A stretch of DNA of 64,000 nt from Paramecium tetraurelia. Its lineage: Eukaryota > Ciliophora > Oligohymenophorea > Peniculida > Parameciidae. The stretch is taken from the NCBI RefSeq assembly GCF_000165425.1, contig NW_001799001.1:1-64000 (forward strand), given 5' to 3'. Below are positions 10,562-22,407 of this stretch, piece by piece. Each line of letters starts with the position of its first letter. Within the stretch, counting starts at the first letter, position 1. A program made the translations under genes and the position numbers. The notes under the pieces were generated by a model. It saw only the letters and a program-made list of their open reading frames with translations, searched no databases and was not told where the DNA came from.

Positions 10562-12866
10562 ATGTTTTTTGCATACATTAATCATTTTATATAAAAACGA
10601 CACAAAACAACAGAGAGTCTAAATTTCAGTACTGCTCACACTTCAAGAATTCGTACATAGCAAAATTTTGAAGAGAAATTATATTTAGATCCTCCTCAAT
10701 TTCAATTTTCCAAGCCAGATCTATTTTTTGAATGGAATTAGGCAATTGAATAAGGCTTTTTTTTAAATGACAATAATATTCATAGAGTTGGATATGAATT
10801 AATGAAGAAACAAAATAGCAAGGGCGTTAATTATTAAAAGAGAGAAAAATTATTAGATTAATGTTAGGAAGGAAATTATTTGACTGCTGAAGAATTAAAG
10901 TATTTAGCATCAACTTCCTTTCTAATAAATAAATGTTTGGACAAGTAGTTTATTCAGAGAGCAATTAATTTTTTGGATTCTCAAGTAAATAGTATCTTGA
11001 AGTTTAGGTCATTCATTAAATTGAAATGAATATAGCTGAACAAATATTATAGACTTTTTATTATTTGAAGAAAAACCTTACCAAATATAGAAAGGAATGG
11101 TTAGAAAAAGTTAATATTGAGAAACGAAAGAATATTAGTAAAAACTAAAAATAGATATTATAGAAATCAATTCAGAGCTAAATTAAAAGAAAAATTAATT
11201 GCTTTCAAATTCGAACCAAATAAGAAATATCAAAAAGAAAATTATCAATTAATTAAGAGATGTTGCAAAGAAAAAACAGCTATAAAGTGAAGCAGAAAGA
11301 AAAAAAGAGAAATATTTAAGAATATAACGAAGAATGGGCAATCCATTAGCAAATATATATGTCCAAAAGTTCAAAGAAATTGTGCTTTAAGTGATAAGTA
11401 AAATTAGAGAAGTATTTAATTTGATTAAAATAGAAAAAAGTGTCAGATAAAGAAAGATAAAAGGAATTTTTGGAAAGGAATGAAGCTAAACCACCTCCAA
11501 AAGCCATTTACACCATTGGAAACGAAATATATGATGTAACTAAATCAAAGAGAGCTTTTCATCCACCTTCCAAAATAATGACAACTTTATCAGAAGATAA
11601 ATTTAAGGTGTAAAAGCCAGATATTTAGAAACAAGAGGTAAGGAGATATAAGTTAGGAATAAGAAATTATACAGTTACATAAGATCAATTTAAGAATTAC
11701 TATGCTGGTGGACCTTAATTACCAAGAAAATTTCAATCTCCAGAGTTATAACATTTAATTAAACATGATGATTCAGATACTAATTTTCCAAGAAAAAATA
11801 ATTGGATAACTTCAGAAGCAGAGGTTTAAGCTGCAAATAAGATCAAATTTGCTATTAAAAGGTATATCCAGAAGAAAGCCTTAAATAAGTTAATTGTAAA
11901 AAGTGAAGTAAAAAAAAACAGGGATATTGAAATTAAAATTAGAAAATGCATGTAAGCAAAAAAGTTCTTTGAAGAACTTCACAAAGAATTAGATAAAAGA
12001 TAAAGTGAAAGACTTAAAGATATTTCAAGTCATTAACCGCCAAAATTACCAATAGATAAACTTGAAAAGGTTCCATCTTCTGGTGCTTTGAGCATAGGTG
12101 TAAAAAGTAGTGGCCAAATTTCCTAAACGTAAAGGACAACTAAGAGGTTATAATCTCATAGATTAAGTCTTTATAAATATATGCCACCACAAGAAAAAGT
12201 TGACGAAAACTCATTGGTAATTGTAGCATTGTTATTAAGTTAAGGATACAGCTAGAAGGGCAGAACTAGAAATAAAGGAAATCGCCAGAAAAAAGAAATT
12301 GATGAAATTCTCTAAGCAAAAGGAAATGAGTGAGGCAAAATTGAAAAACAGGAAATTGATTGTTGCTGCTAAAATGAAGAATTTATAGGTCGCAATGACT
12401 TCAGGATTTTAATACAATCAAAGAGATACACAATTATGTGATAGATTTGGAAATACTCCACTTTATTATTGCGCTAAAAATGGAGATGAATTGTTTTGTA
12501 GATATTTACTCAATTTGGGTGCAAATGTGAATTAACAATGCGAGAATCTCAATACTCCATTGCATATGGCATTTTAATCAGAAAGCAAATAAATTATCAT
12601 TGATTTTATAAACAAAGGAGGTAATCTCAATATGGTCAATGCAGATAAATGTACTCCATTGGCATTTGGTTCAGAGGAATTATTAAAATCTTTGAATCTA
12701 TGCAATCTTGTTGCAACTGTAAGAAATTAACTATTTTTAGACAAAACATTAAAATTTAGAATCTGATAATAATAATGTATTTTCAAGGAAAGAAGCAAAA
12801 TGGATGGACTAATAATTTGAGGATGCATTAATATACGATAGATACAAATATAAAACAATAATTTGA
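10562..12866 (+). CDS. Ankyrin-repeat protein with coiled coil and IQ-like motif
   Basis: Predicted 727 residues after removal of five introns (23, 26, 22, 28, 22 bp); spliced length divides by three. The N-terminal half is helical and basic with long Lys/Glu/Gln stretches. A helix with IQ-like spacing (KIKFAIKRYIQKKALNK) lies in the middle and could bind calmodulin. The C-terminal 150 residues hold ankyrin repeats: FGNTPLYYCAKNGDEL, then NTPLHMAF and KCTPLAFGS. Ankyrin repeats bind other proteins, so a scaffold role is likely. The fourth intron ends AAG. The first ATG follows the previous stop closely; an alternative downstream start is possible. Confidence 0.78.
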
Positions 12867-12875
12867 TTATATATA

Positions 12876-14307
12876 ATGAGTTATGAAGATAGATTTTAAT
12901 ATTTTAAATATTCAACATTAAATATTAGAATGAAGAGATATGCTAACTTAGGAAAGGTCTTATATATGAATATAGTTCTAACATTTCATTTATCTTAATG
13001 CTTGGCTTTGGCCAGTCTTTTGCCTCAAATTGTCGATTAGAACAACTATTCATACTTAGGCGGTCTAGGATTGATTTGTATATATACAGTAAATCTAATT
13101 TTCAACCTAGTTGGTATGATTATAATATAATAATGTTAGCCCCACTTTATTTAACTAAAATGAAATACCGATACGGATTTGCTTTTTAAGCAGGATTAGT
13201 ATTGCCTTCTTTTATTCCTGCTTATATTATATCAAGGTGTGATGGAAATGATGTCTAAGATTTAATTTGCAACCCAATTATATTGATTCCTCTAACTTTG
13301 ATCGGATGTGTCTTTTTAGGAGCAGGGTTGGGCGGATATTTTGTTCTCTAAAATACATATGTTAGTCACTGTTCCACAGACAAAAATAAGCAGTTGTTTT
13401 TTGGTGTAACTTACATGTTACTTGGAAGTTCATATTTGTTGAATGGGGTGACTTCTAATTAATTATTATCATACATAGGTCGAGAGAATTACTTTTTGTA
13501 TAGTGGATTGTTTGAGTGCATATTATCTCTATTGTTTATTTTCGTTTAACAACCCGATAAGGGTAATCAAAATTAAATTTCTGAAGCCAATCAATGTCTC
13601 ATCCAGAATGATTCTGTTGATAAACCTGAAGAATAGATGGCCAACATTAACAAGAAGTTTGCCAAAATAGGATTCAAAGCATAAATCAAGTAGATTAAAT
13701 AAAAATTTTAATTGAAGGAAATGAAATTTTTGTTTTCTTTATTTATTTCTACAGGTGTAGTTGTAGGTTTTGAATTTGGGATCTTTCATAAATTTATTTC
13801 AGCATCTCTACCTGGCGAAGATGAGATAACAGTAAATGTTAAAACAGCCAGAATCTTTCTATTTGTTGGAGTGGCTTAAATATTGAGTGGGATCTGTAAT
13901 GGGGTATCTAGATACTTCTTTGGAATTATTTAAAATTCAATCTTTTATGGGAATGTGTTCTAATGCTTGAATATAATTTCTATTATTAGTGCATTTTAAT
14001 AAAATTATAATATCAATATCATTTTAGGCTTTTTGATGTATGAATTTTATTGACATTTTTTAGAGGATTTACAGACAATTCAGGATAATTCAATTCCGCT
14101 GTCATCATCTCAGATATTTGGAATGAAGATATGGCAATTTTTGGTTTATATTTATTTTGTCAAAATTTTGGAGTAATGTTTACCAATCTTGTTGCTATAT
14201 TTCTTGACGGATAATCCCTATTTTATTATTTGATATTGTTGATTGCTCTACAATGTGCTACTAGTTTTTCATAACAATAATTTAAAAGATCATTAGAAAA
14301 AGAATGA
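12876..14307 (+). CDS. UNC-93-like major facilitator protein
   Basis: Predicted 459 residues, two 26-bp introns, eleven or so hydrophobic segments. The central part matches the UNC-93 pattern: a glycine-rich helix (FLGAGLGGYF), then a cysteine loop and DKNKQLFFGVTYMLLG, close to the family's ENKGLFFG motif. A long charged cytoplasmic loop rich in Gln and Lys separates two membrane halves, and TDNSGQFNSAVI opens a late helix. UNC-93 proteins are MFS-fold proteins that regulate channels or traffic receptors; a transport substrate is not known. Starts 10 bp after the previous stop. Confidence 0.72.
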
Positions 14308-14334
14308 TTACATAATAAGAAATATTTATATTTT

Positions 14335-15241
14335 TCATTATTCTTCTGCTTCATCCTCAATGACATAGTCTGGTGGAAGGATAATTCTGATAAAGTCTTC
14401 CATTCCTAATTTTCCATCTTTGTCCAAATCATGTAATCGAAATAAATCTTCAACTTCTTTACCAGTAAAACCATAAGTAAAAGTCTTTTTAAGATCTTCC
14501 AGAGATATATCTAATTTTAGTATAAAGATCTATCTTACATCCTTTGTTGTCTTGATCGATCAAATCATAAATCTGTTTGATTCTGATCATACTGCTCTTT
14601 GGTAATACTCTCTTTCTTTTCAATTGTTTTGTATCATTGTTTTTAAGAACTTCCAACTCGATGCTTTCCTTAGAACTCTTAGAGAAAACCTCATTATATT
14701 ATTTGATCCAATTATTAATAATTTCCAATTACAATTTTGTTAATGAAGGGTAAAGTTTCAGCATCAATTAGTCAAAAGTGACAAATCCCTTTTATTTCGA
14801 ATCTAAGTAATTGTACAGACTAGCTGTGACCCTTTTCATGTGAGGTTTATTCTAAAACGCTTTTGTAAAATCCTTAACACCAATAACCTTATTATTATCA
14901 GATAGCGAGTCAAAATAATTCTTTACTCGAAAGATCTCATTCCTTGTTAATGTGCACCCTTTAGTTATAATAATGTTTTTCATTATCCTACCTTAGCTTT
15001 TTATTCTCTTGCCTAATGAAATAGGATTTTAAGCAGGATGATGCAGACTTTAAGATGGTTTTTCTGTTGATAAATCATATTTCTTTTGGTGTTAATCTAA
15101 TGCTTTTTCTAAAATATTTAACTCTTCCAATTCTTCTTCCATATTTAATTATTTTTAAGCTTAAATTTTAGGTAAAGACTAATTTCTTTATTATTAGATA
15201 GAATATATTTATTGTTATTATTAACTTTTTGTATTTGCCAT
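14335..15241 (-). CDS. EF-hand protein (downstream of two linked frames)
   Basis: From ATG 15241 the spliced protein is 292 residues; from the second in-frame ATG (15142, MEEEL) it is 259. One 28-bp intron lies inside the third EF-hand and its removal gives DQDNKGYISLEDLKK. The fourth loop (DLDKDGKLGMEDF) is canonical with Asp at positions 1, 3 and 5; the first two (FDSLSDNNKV, LDSKQKGFVTFD) are degenerate. So it should bind one or two calcium ions, like centrin or calmodulin-like proteins of the cortex. The segment between the two ATGs is Gln-rich because AT-rich spacer is being translated, so the second ATG is the likelier start. No TGA separates it from the next gene upstream. Confidence 0.7.
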
Positions 15242-16095
15242 ATAACTAAATTTATTCCTTTTACCAACTTAATCATTAAGGCTTTTCATATAGTATTCAT
15301 TCTTATTGGATTTAGTTATCATTTCTAACATATTCTCTGCCTCTTGTTCAGTGTAGGCTCGAAAAGAACGAAATGCTTCAAAGGGCTCTTGTACCTTCTG
15401 CTTAGGTTCATACATTTGAAATAATTGTAAACCTGTAGGATTATTATCCAGCCACTCTATTATCCTAAGGTTATGTAATGTATTACTCGCTGAGCTCCAA
15501 TGAATTATCTACTTAGATATCACTTTTGAGAAACATTAATTTTGCGAACTTCTCCAATTAGATGTAAGATGGTAACTCAGCTTCTGTTAACTTGCAGTAT
15601 CCTAATATAATCGATTTAAATATAATCAGTAGCTCATTAAGACTTATGTTTCCACTACAATCTAGGTCGAAAACGATATACAAGACTAGCAATTATGTTG
15701 AGCTTAATAAATACAATGAACTTTGTGGATATATTGGGTGTAGGCAGTAATTGTCAGAATACATATTAATTCATAAATGGAGAGAACTTTGTTTCCGACA
15801 CAAAATTAATCGAAGATAAAGCTTGCATTTGATCTGCTAAAAGGTACAATCTTACAGAAAATGTTTTTATCAATAAACGGAGAAGTTGATCTTCTCTGAA
15901 ATTATTCATATACCTATCTGATTTCCATCAATGACCCTATTATACTAATTTTCCATTACAATGCAATAGTTGTTTAAGGTTTGGATTGACTTCTTTTGTA
16001 ATGTCAAATTTCAATTCCATCCTCCTAAGATGCATAGGAAGATTGCTTATAGTACCAGTCTCGTCAGCATTAGGATTTGATGAAACACTTCCCAT
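15242..16095 (-). CDS. EF-hand protein, N-terminal MGSVSS, no own stop codon found
   Basis: Starts ATG 16095 with MGSVSSN, a typical N-myristoylation signal. Three introns (32, 29 and 22 bp) restore one frame through an EF-hand (DLDCSGNISLNELL) and a C-terminal region ending NEYYMKSLND. After that the frame has no TGA: it runs, still in frame, into the EF-hand gene at 14335-15241. Either the two form one protein of about 550 residues, or the true stop has been lost or hidden by an unrecognised intron. Composition changes at about 15,270 to Gln-rich, spacer-like sequence, which argues for two genes. Function: calcium-binding, possibly membrane-anchored. Confidence 0.6.
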
Positions 16096-16268
16096 TAATA
16101 AATAATAACAATATAATTAAAACTGACTAGATATATCTATTCTTTTTTAATGCTTTCGTAGTGATAATCATAAAGTTGTTCTAATTTTAAAGGTTTTTTG
16201 GAGATTCGACATTTGATATTAGTATCGAAAGTAAAATTTTATGATATTAATTTTCGTTAAAAATAAAT

Positions 16269-16631
16269 ATGCTATATGTTTAGGAAAGCAGTGGTTACAG
16301 GAAATCTGTACGAAATAGTTTATCTTCCAGTCGAAATCAATCAAAAAAGAAAAAAGCTAGTTAATAATGTGAAGATATTTTACTTAATATCAATTCAATG
16401 ATGAATAGATTAGATTACTTGCAGTAGGCAATTGAAAATAGAAATCAAGAGACTAGAGCCTAGATAAAGAAATACATACCTCCAAATTATTACATCTAAG
16501 AAGCTTACTTTACAGAAGATAAAGAAAATAATTATGAAAAGCTGAATTGTTATCATTTAATGAAGAAATTTGAAACAGAAAAAAATCATCCTAGATCTGA
16601 GTTTTCTCGAAGAAGGTCATTTGCTAATTGA
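16269..16631 (+). CDS. Hypothetical protein, 120 residues
   Basis: Intronless frame from ATG 16269 to TGA 16629-16631. The first 35 residues are Ser/Arg/Lys-rich, then a short helix (MMNRLDYLQQAIENRNQ), then a tail rich in Lys, Glu and aromatic residues ending RRRSFAN. No membrane segment or known domain. The basic ends suggest a nucleic-acid or cytoskeletal partner, but that is only a guess. Sits between two minus-strand genes. Confidence 0.65.
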
Positions 16632-16745
16632 GAATCTTTAGTTAGACTTAAATTATCAGCTTAATTTAATTTTAAATTATTAATTACAAATAACAAAGAG
16701 AAATGATGGTGGTATTATATGATAATGTTCCATAAATTGACTAAC

Positions 16746-17427
16746 TCAATCTCTCTTTTAGTTTCCTCCTCCTCTTGTTCTATTTCCTTATGGTCTTCTT
16801 TAACCTCTGTTATCTCTATTGTCTCTGTTGTCTCTATTATCTCTGTTATCTCTATTGTCTCTGTTATCTCTATTGTCTCTGTTATCTCTGTTATCTCTGT
16901 TGTCTCTGTTATCTCTATTGTCTCTTCTGTTTGTATTTGGTCTGGCATCCTTTCTCACATATTCAATATCAGAGTATTTCTTGCCATTTTAGTTGACAAC
17001 AACTAAATCATCCTGATATATAAATTGCATATTTACTTTTTCAGGAGTTATGCGTCCGAATTAATCAAGTGAGAGTCTGTGTCTTTCTTATATGACTTCA
17101 GACAATCCGTTTCTCCATGCATAACATTTACCTTTCTCAAGAATATTGGCATATTCTCCAACAACTCTGAATCTGATGACTCCTGTATCATCTCCAGCCA
17201 AACCTTCAGCAACAACCAAAAGTGAACCGTCATATCTTTTAATTTATTCTTTCTTGATATCTTCAACCTAGGATATAGATATTTTATTCTTACTTTGACG
17301 AAGGTATTATATCCATGAATTCCTGGTTTGACATCGCTGAGTTTGTCAACTAGTAGGTTAAACTAATACAAATACATTTTGGTTTGGTCAATTGACGAGT
17401 TTAAGGTGGTCTATTTTAGGAAGCCAT
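16746..17427 (-). CDS. OB-fold nucleic-acid-binding protein with RDN-repeat tail
   Basis: Predicted 209 residues; two 26-bp introns, length divides by three. Residues 25-135 look like the OB-fold of SOSS-B/hSSB single-strand binding proteins: KPGIHGYNTFVKVEDI, then DDTGVIRFRVVGEYANIL, then GKCYAWRNGLSE, the same order as in SOSS-B1. The C-terminal third is about a dozen tandem Arg-Asp-Asn triplets followed by a Gly/Arg stretch (GNRTRGGGNQKRD), which resembles RGG-type RNA-binding tails. Likely role: binding single-stranded DNA or RNA. Ciliates have many OB-fold proteins, so the exact partner is open. Confidence 0.72.
16804..16924 (-). repeat. Tandem 9-bp coding repeat (Arg-Asp-Asn)
   Basis: About twelve copies of GAY-AAY-AGA read on the minus strand, inside the C-terminus of the OB-fold gene. 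Third codon positions vary between C and T while the amino acids stay the same, which points to selection on the protein rather than recent slippage alone. On the plus strand it appears as a CTCTRTTGT-type repeat and produces long false frames. Confidence 0.85.
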
Positions 17428-18083
17428 TGAATAAATATATTAAAAGATTTAAATACCTTGATTAATATTTAATTTTTTTTTGAGATTTATATTGTAAAAA
17501 CATATGGTGTACACAATTCAAAACAAAATAATTATTAATTAGACAAAGAAATCTTAATAATTTCCTATTATTCATCAAATATCTGAAAAACCCTTACTCC
17601 TTATCATGCAAAGTTGAACACTTTATGTTATAGAATCCTTTCAACTTTTTTATTCTGTGTTGATGCGTAGCATAATTTACTAAATGAGATATAGGTCTTG
17701 AATTTAGAAAAGCCCAAATATTTCTTATTGTTTCTCTCTAGTTTATAACATAAAATAACTAAGTATAATTTCTAATATTTTGTTCTATATCTTCAAATAA
17801 AGTGATAATAACTTTATCAATCTTAGCCTTGGCATTTATACTTTTATACTAGTGTCCTGTTTCTTTTCAAATTATCTAGACTTAGTAATCTGTCGATGAT
17901 TTTACCTGAAATAGTAAAAATATGAGATTAATTAGATTAATATTTTAATCTAAAAACTTACTGTTGCTCTTATGTTTTACTTCCACTACCAATTGTAATA
18001 TATTTCAAAGTTTTATAATAATATGTATATATGTCACAACTTAATCAATTTTATTAATCATTTAATCTTTATTAATTAATTTG
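17428..18083. other. Spacer, with a possible minus-strand gene remnant at 17,560-17,880
   Basis: On the minus strand a frame with protein-like composition (for example KIDKVIITLFEDIEQNI and HLVNYATHQHRIKKL) stays open for over 100 codons. It has a TGA just upstream, no start codon, and its lower end runs into the OB-fold gene in another frame. It may be the body of a decayed gene. The rest is AT-rich spacer, including the promoter side of the esterase gene. Confidence 0.3.
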
Positions 18084-19358
18084 ATGATGAATTATATTTC
18101 CACCATCTTAATAATATGCTTATCTTTGCAAATAACATATTCAACTCATACACTCAACTTAGTCTAAGATGAATAAGCCTTATGCTTGGATGGATCAAGA
18201 GGAGTATTATTTTTTTATAATTAAAGTCTTTTTATTTCGATAGAGGAAGTGGAAGTGGAGCTAAGTCATGGATTATTTATTTCCAAGGAGGAGGTTGGAT
18301 TGGTGGAAGCACTTTGGAAGCTACAAAGAATAGTGCTTTATCTAGATCAAAAACAGATATAGGGTCATCTAAAAATAAGGCCCAATCAGTCAATATAGGT
18401 GGAATCTTCTCAAGGGATTCTAAAGTAAATCCTGTTTTGTACAACTGGAATTCCATTTACATCAACTATTGTGATGGAACAGGTAATTATTTAATGTAAA
18501 TCTCTTAGGACATTAAGGATATGCCAAAGATCCAATCGTTGTTAGTGGAACCAATATTTATTTTAGAGGTAATTCAATTACAAGATCTATAATAAATTAA
18601 TTTTTGGATGAATTGAAATAAGCTGACAAAGTGATTGTATCTGGATGCTCAGCAGGTGGATTAGCTTCTTTTACTTGGGTATAAACTATTAGAGATTTAT
18701 TACCACCAAGTGTAACCGTATTAAAGTATTTTACTTTATGTATCTAGTGTTCCAGATTCCGGAGTGTTCTAGGATTTGTCAACCTATGATGGTTCCATTA
18801 CTTATAAAAATACATATCATACTAACTTTATGTAATTGTCCAATAAAGAAATTTCTCCCCCAAATACTCAATGTGTCTAGTCAAATCCTAATGAATAATG
18901 GAAATGCTTATTTGCCCAATATTTAATTGAGTACATTGATACTCCAATTTTCTTTGTGCAATCCCCATATGATTCATGGTGTATCCCAAATATATTGAAG
19001 TTATCATGTGCAAATGATGGAACCTTATAAAACTGCAATCAAAGCTAAGTTAACTTTATAGAAAGTCATGCCATAAGTATGGAAGTGATGATGAAATCAA
19101 GATTTTCGACTCATTTTAATACTGGAGGATTTGGTCCTGCCTGTTTATAACATTGGTAAATATAGTGTTAATTGTAATAGTTTCCTAGAAGGTTCAAACT
19201 ACTATGGAACTAAGTTCTAAGTCCCAACTGGATCAGGAAACACTATTGCTAAGACTTTGTCTGCCTGGGTTTTAGATTAATCAGTTTCTTCTAATTACTT
19301 AGATAATGTATCATGGCCTGATAATGTTGGATGCAATAATTTATCAATAGAGATGTGA
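18084..19358 (+). CDS. Secreted pectin-acetylesterase/Notum-family hydrolase
   Basis: Predicted 392 residues with four introns (23, 26, 22, 25 bp). An N-terminal signal peptide (IISTILIICLSLQ-type core after MMNY) directs secretion. Family motifs follow in order: CLDGSRGS, GSGSGAKSW, the oxyanion strand FQGGGW, the nucleophile elbow SGCSAGGLAS (catalytic Ser), VPDSGVF (catalytic Asp) and the C-terminal His near ACLQHCF. All three catalytic residues are present. Paramecium has several such genes, probably secreted or food-vacuole esterases that remove acyl groups from polysaccharide or lipidated substrates. The first intron ends AAG. The two adjacent start ATGs are in frame; the first is used here. 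Confidence 0.88.
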
Positions 19359-19397
19359 GTTAAAATTCATATAAGCAATTTAATTATTATTATTGTT

Positions 19398-21121
19398 TCA
19401 TATAAATTATAATTTTTCATTTTATTTTCTTAATTCATATATTTTCAATCTTGCCAGCTTTGTGTTCTTTTAATCTTGTGAAGTAATAATTGATCTATGA
19501 TTGATTAATTTATCTTCTTATTTTTGGGTTCTTTAATTTAGATTCAACTGCTATTGGTTTTTTAGTTGGTTCATCTTTGTAGCCATGTTGTGTTGAACCT
19601 ATACTAAGAGTTCACTGATTTTTGATTAGCATGCTTAGCAAATCCAGTTCTTTTAACAAGATATATGATATGAATGGCCACAATTAAATGTCACTACATT
19701 TTCTATCTCTATAAATAACTGTTTTTATAACCTCCAATCTAATCAATTATCATGTTTCCTAATAATTAGCATTATTAACATATTATTTCAACTCTCTTGC
19801 CTTAATTTCTATTTTTATGGAGTATATCCTTTATTAGGGTATTTGTTTTATTAATTTCAATATTGCCAAGCCTTAGAATATGCTAATAACAATGGAAATC
19901 CAAGAAAACAGCTCTGAAACAATAAAATTGAAATCCTAAATTTAGTTTCGAGTAATTATTGATCAATTCATCAATAAATAACTCAACATCCGTGGAATAC
20001 AACAATTTAATTAGAATCTCAGGAGTATTCGTTCTAAAATGATTGATGATCGTTAATATTTCAATTTTTGTATTGTCTAATTTATAAGCTTAATACAACA
20101 TTTATTACCAATCGATAATTTGATTGAATACTTAAAAATACAAAATATCAATATTGTTGTGCAACTTATTGTTATCTAGAAGTATTTTCATATTGTTTAA
20201 TAGCTATTATAGAGTAGAGATTAATTGACTAAGATTATTAATTATTAAATATGGTTTCTTCCTCTTGGATATTTATACAGGCAATCTCACCACCTCTCTT
20301 AGATAACGTTTCAATAGATCATCCATGAATTCTAAATAAATCTAAATGCTTTCATCCACCTTGTTCATCTTCTCTAATAAGATAGCAGTTCCCTCATAAA
20401 TATTATAAGCTTTTGTCAAATAAATAGAGTCGAAGATTGGATATTTACCAGATCTTAAAAAGTTAGGTACCTGTTCGGGTTTGTGTTTGCACAACAATTC
20501 TACATGCTTTACTAAGATTTGAGACTCAGATATATCATGCCAAATAAAATTGATATAATCTAATTGGAATTAAGGATCATCTATAGAGTCGATAACTTCA
20601 TTGTACTTTTATTAATGGTGCGATTGTATTTATGTTTCAGAATGCAATAGTTAATTTAAAGTAATCTAAGTGATAATAATTAATTTCAATACATCTAATA
20701 GTTATTTTTAAATTTCTTTTTATTAGTTATCTTGTTATAATTTATTCCAATACCATGATTCCAATTCTAAATCATTATCTACTTCATCTTCCTCTTCTGG
20801 ACATTAATTGCAATCATTAGAACTCTTTTCAGATTTACTATTACACTCATTTTATGAGTTTTCTTCCTCCTCTTCTTCTTAGCTTTCTTCATAATATTCC
20901 ACTTCTTCCTCATTTTCATTGTCGTCCTCTTCATCCTCCTCATCTTCTTCTTCTTATGAATTCTGGGCCTCATGTTCTGAATTACTTGAATCTTCATCGG
21001 AATTCTCACTTTCACTCTTTTCTTTTTATGGTTTATTTATAAATGCATTCATAATTGAATTTTAAGGTGGAGGTTTGTCATCCATTACAAATGATACAAA
21101 TTTAGAAAATAAGCTACTCAT
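19398..21121 (-). CDS. Vps8/Vps41-type membrane-tethering protein, C-terminal half with RING
   Basis: Predicted 566 residues. The N-terminus is acidic and low-complexity (runs of Glu/Asp near 20,800-20,990). The middle is an alpha-solenoid with the Vps8-like stretch KAYNIYEGTAILLEKM (compare the family's A-A-YLLERMGD). A RING-type finger ends it: CQQCQ, FNCGHSYHISC, WICQACQS. A 23-bp intron that begins GTT is needed inside the finger. CORVET/HOPS subunits tether endosomes and lysosomes; the protein is far shorter than Vps8 of animals (over 1,200 residues) and lacks a beta-propeller, so it may be a paralogue. Confidence 0.65.
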
Positions 21122-21154
21122 TATGATTAAATAATTTATATTTATTAAGCTAAG

Positions 21155-22374
21155 ATGAGTCTTATGACAAAAAGAATATTAAAAGAACTTGAATAACTTA
21201 GAAATGATCCACCATCATCCTTTGTGGCTCAATGCATAAATAATAACCTATATGAATGGCATTTTACAATAAGGGGTCCAGAGGAATCTGATTATGAAGA
21301 AGGAATTTATCATGGAAAAATAGAGCTTCCTGTTGATTATCCAATCAAACCTCCCAACATTTATTTTTTGACTCCAAATGGTAGATTTGAAGTGAAAACC
21401 AAAATTTGTTTAAGTATAACAAAGTTTCATCCTGAAAATTGGAATCCAAGTTGGACAAGTAAAATCTATTATACATTTTCTTTAGTTAGAACTATGATAG
21501 AAGGAATTATATAGCATTTTCATGTGTCAGACTTTGCAGTGGGTTCAATAAAATACACGTCAACTTAAATAAAAAGTTTAGCTTAAGCAAGTCATAAATG
21601 GGAATGCGAACTATGTGGGCCCATTGCGAAATAAATTGCTCCTAAAATCAAACAAGAAAAGAAGGAGCAATAGCCATAACCTAAAAAAGATGAATAAATT
21701 TAAAATAGGAATGAAGATAAAAAGCCTGAAAATACAAATATATTAAATAGCAAAAATTCAGAATAGGATTAATAGAAATCTCCATAAGCAAAAGAATAGT
21801 CATAAGTGAAAGAATAACCATAAGCGAAAGAATAAGTCCAATAATAATAGAAATAGGTGATTAAATAAGCAGAATAAAAATAAAAGAGAGAAAGCGAGAG
21901 AAAAAGAGAGATGTAAGAGAATGATTATTCTGATGATGAATAAGAGATTCCTATGACTAAAAAATAAACAGTGGAGTTGGAAAGACTTCTTTGGAAGGCT
22001 ATCAATCCAGACTTTTTGTAAAATCATTTTTCATTGAGAACTTAGAATTAGTAATAAGATCATTTTCATCCATAATAACTTCAGTACTTCGATTAAAGTA
22101 ATTCTATATCATATGATAAACAGTTTATAAAATGATGGAAGAGGAGGACAAAGTCTAAAAGTCTTTAGTGCTTAATAAGCAAAGAGATTAAGAGGTCAAT
22201 AAGAGAGAAGCTGCAGAGGAAGTTGAGAAGCCATAAGTAGTAAATATAAATAAATACTAATCCTAAATTAAGTTGATAAATATAATTCTATGGGCTTTAA
22301 TATTTGGAATTGTGTTTGTAAATTTCGGAGAACAAATTGAATAGAAGTTTAAAGAATGGTTGTTAATTGAATGA
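21155..22374 (+). CDS. Tail-anchored ubiquitin-conjugating enzyme, UBE2J/Ubc6 type
   Basis: Predicted 397 residues. The UBC fold opens with KRILKELEQLRNDPP and has the active-site segment KICLSITKFHPENWNPSWT, where Cys follows Ile as in UBE2J/Ubc6 rather than HPN-x-Cys type E2s. A long Gln/Lys/Glu spacer follows, then one hydrophobic helix (INIILWALIFGIVFVNF) at the very C-terminus, the tail anchor that holds this family on the endoplasmic reticulum for protein quality control. The anchor is joined by a 26-bp intron ending CAG; without it the frame stops at TGA and the anchor would be a separate ORF. Splicing gives a length divisible by three. Confidence 0.85.
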
Positions 22375-22407
22375 AATTTATTATTTTAATATAATATTGG
22401 ATGTAAA

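Noticed and set aside
16719-17006. Long Ile/Ser/Val plus-strand frames over the 9-bp repeat
   Set aside because: They are generated by the Arg-Asp-Asn coding repeat read on the wrong strand; low complexity and no start context.
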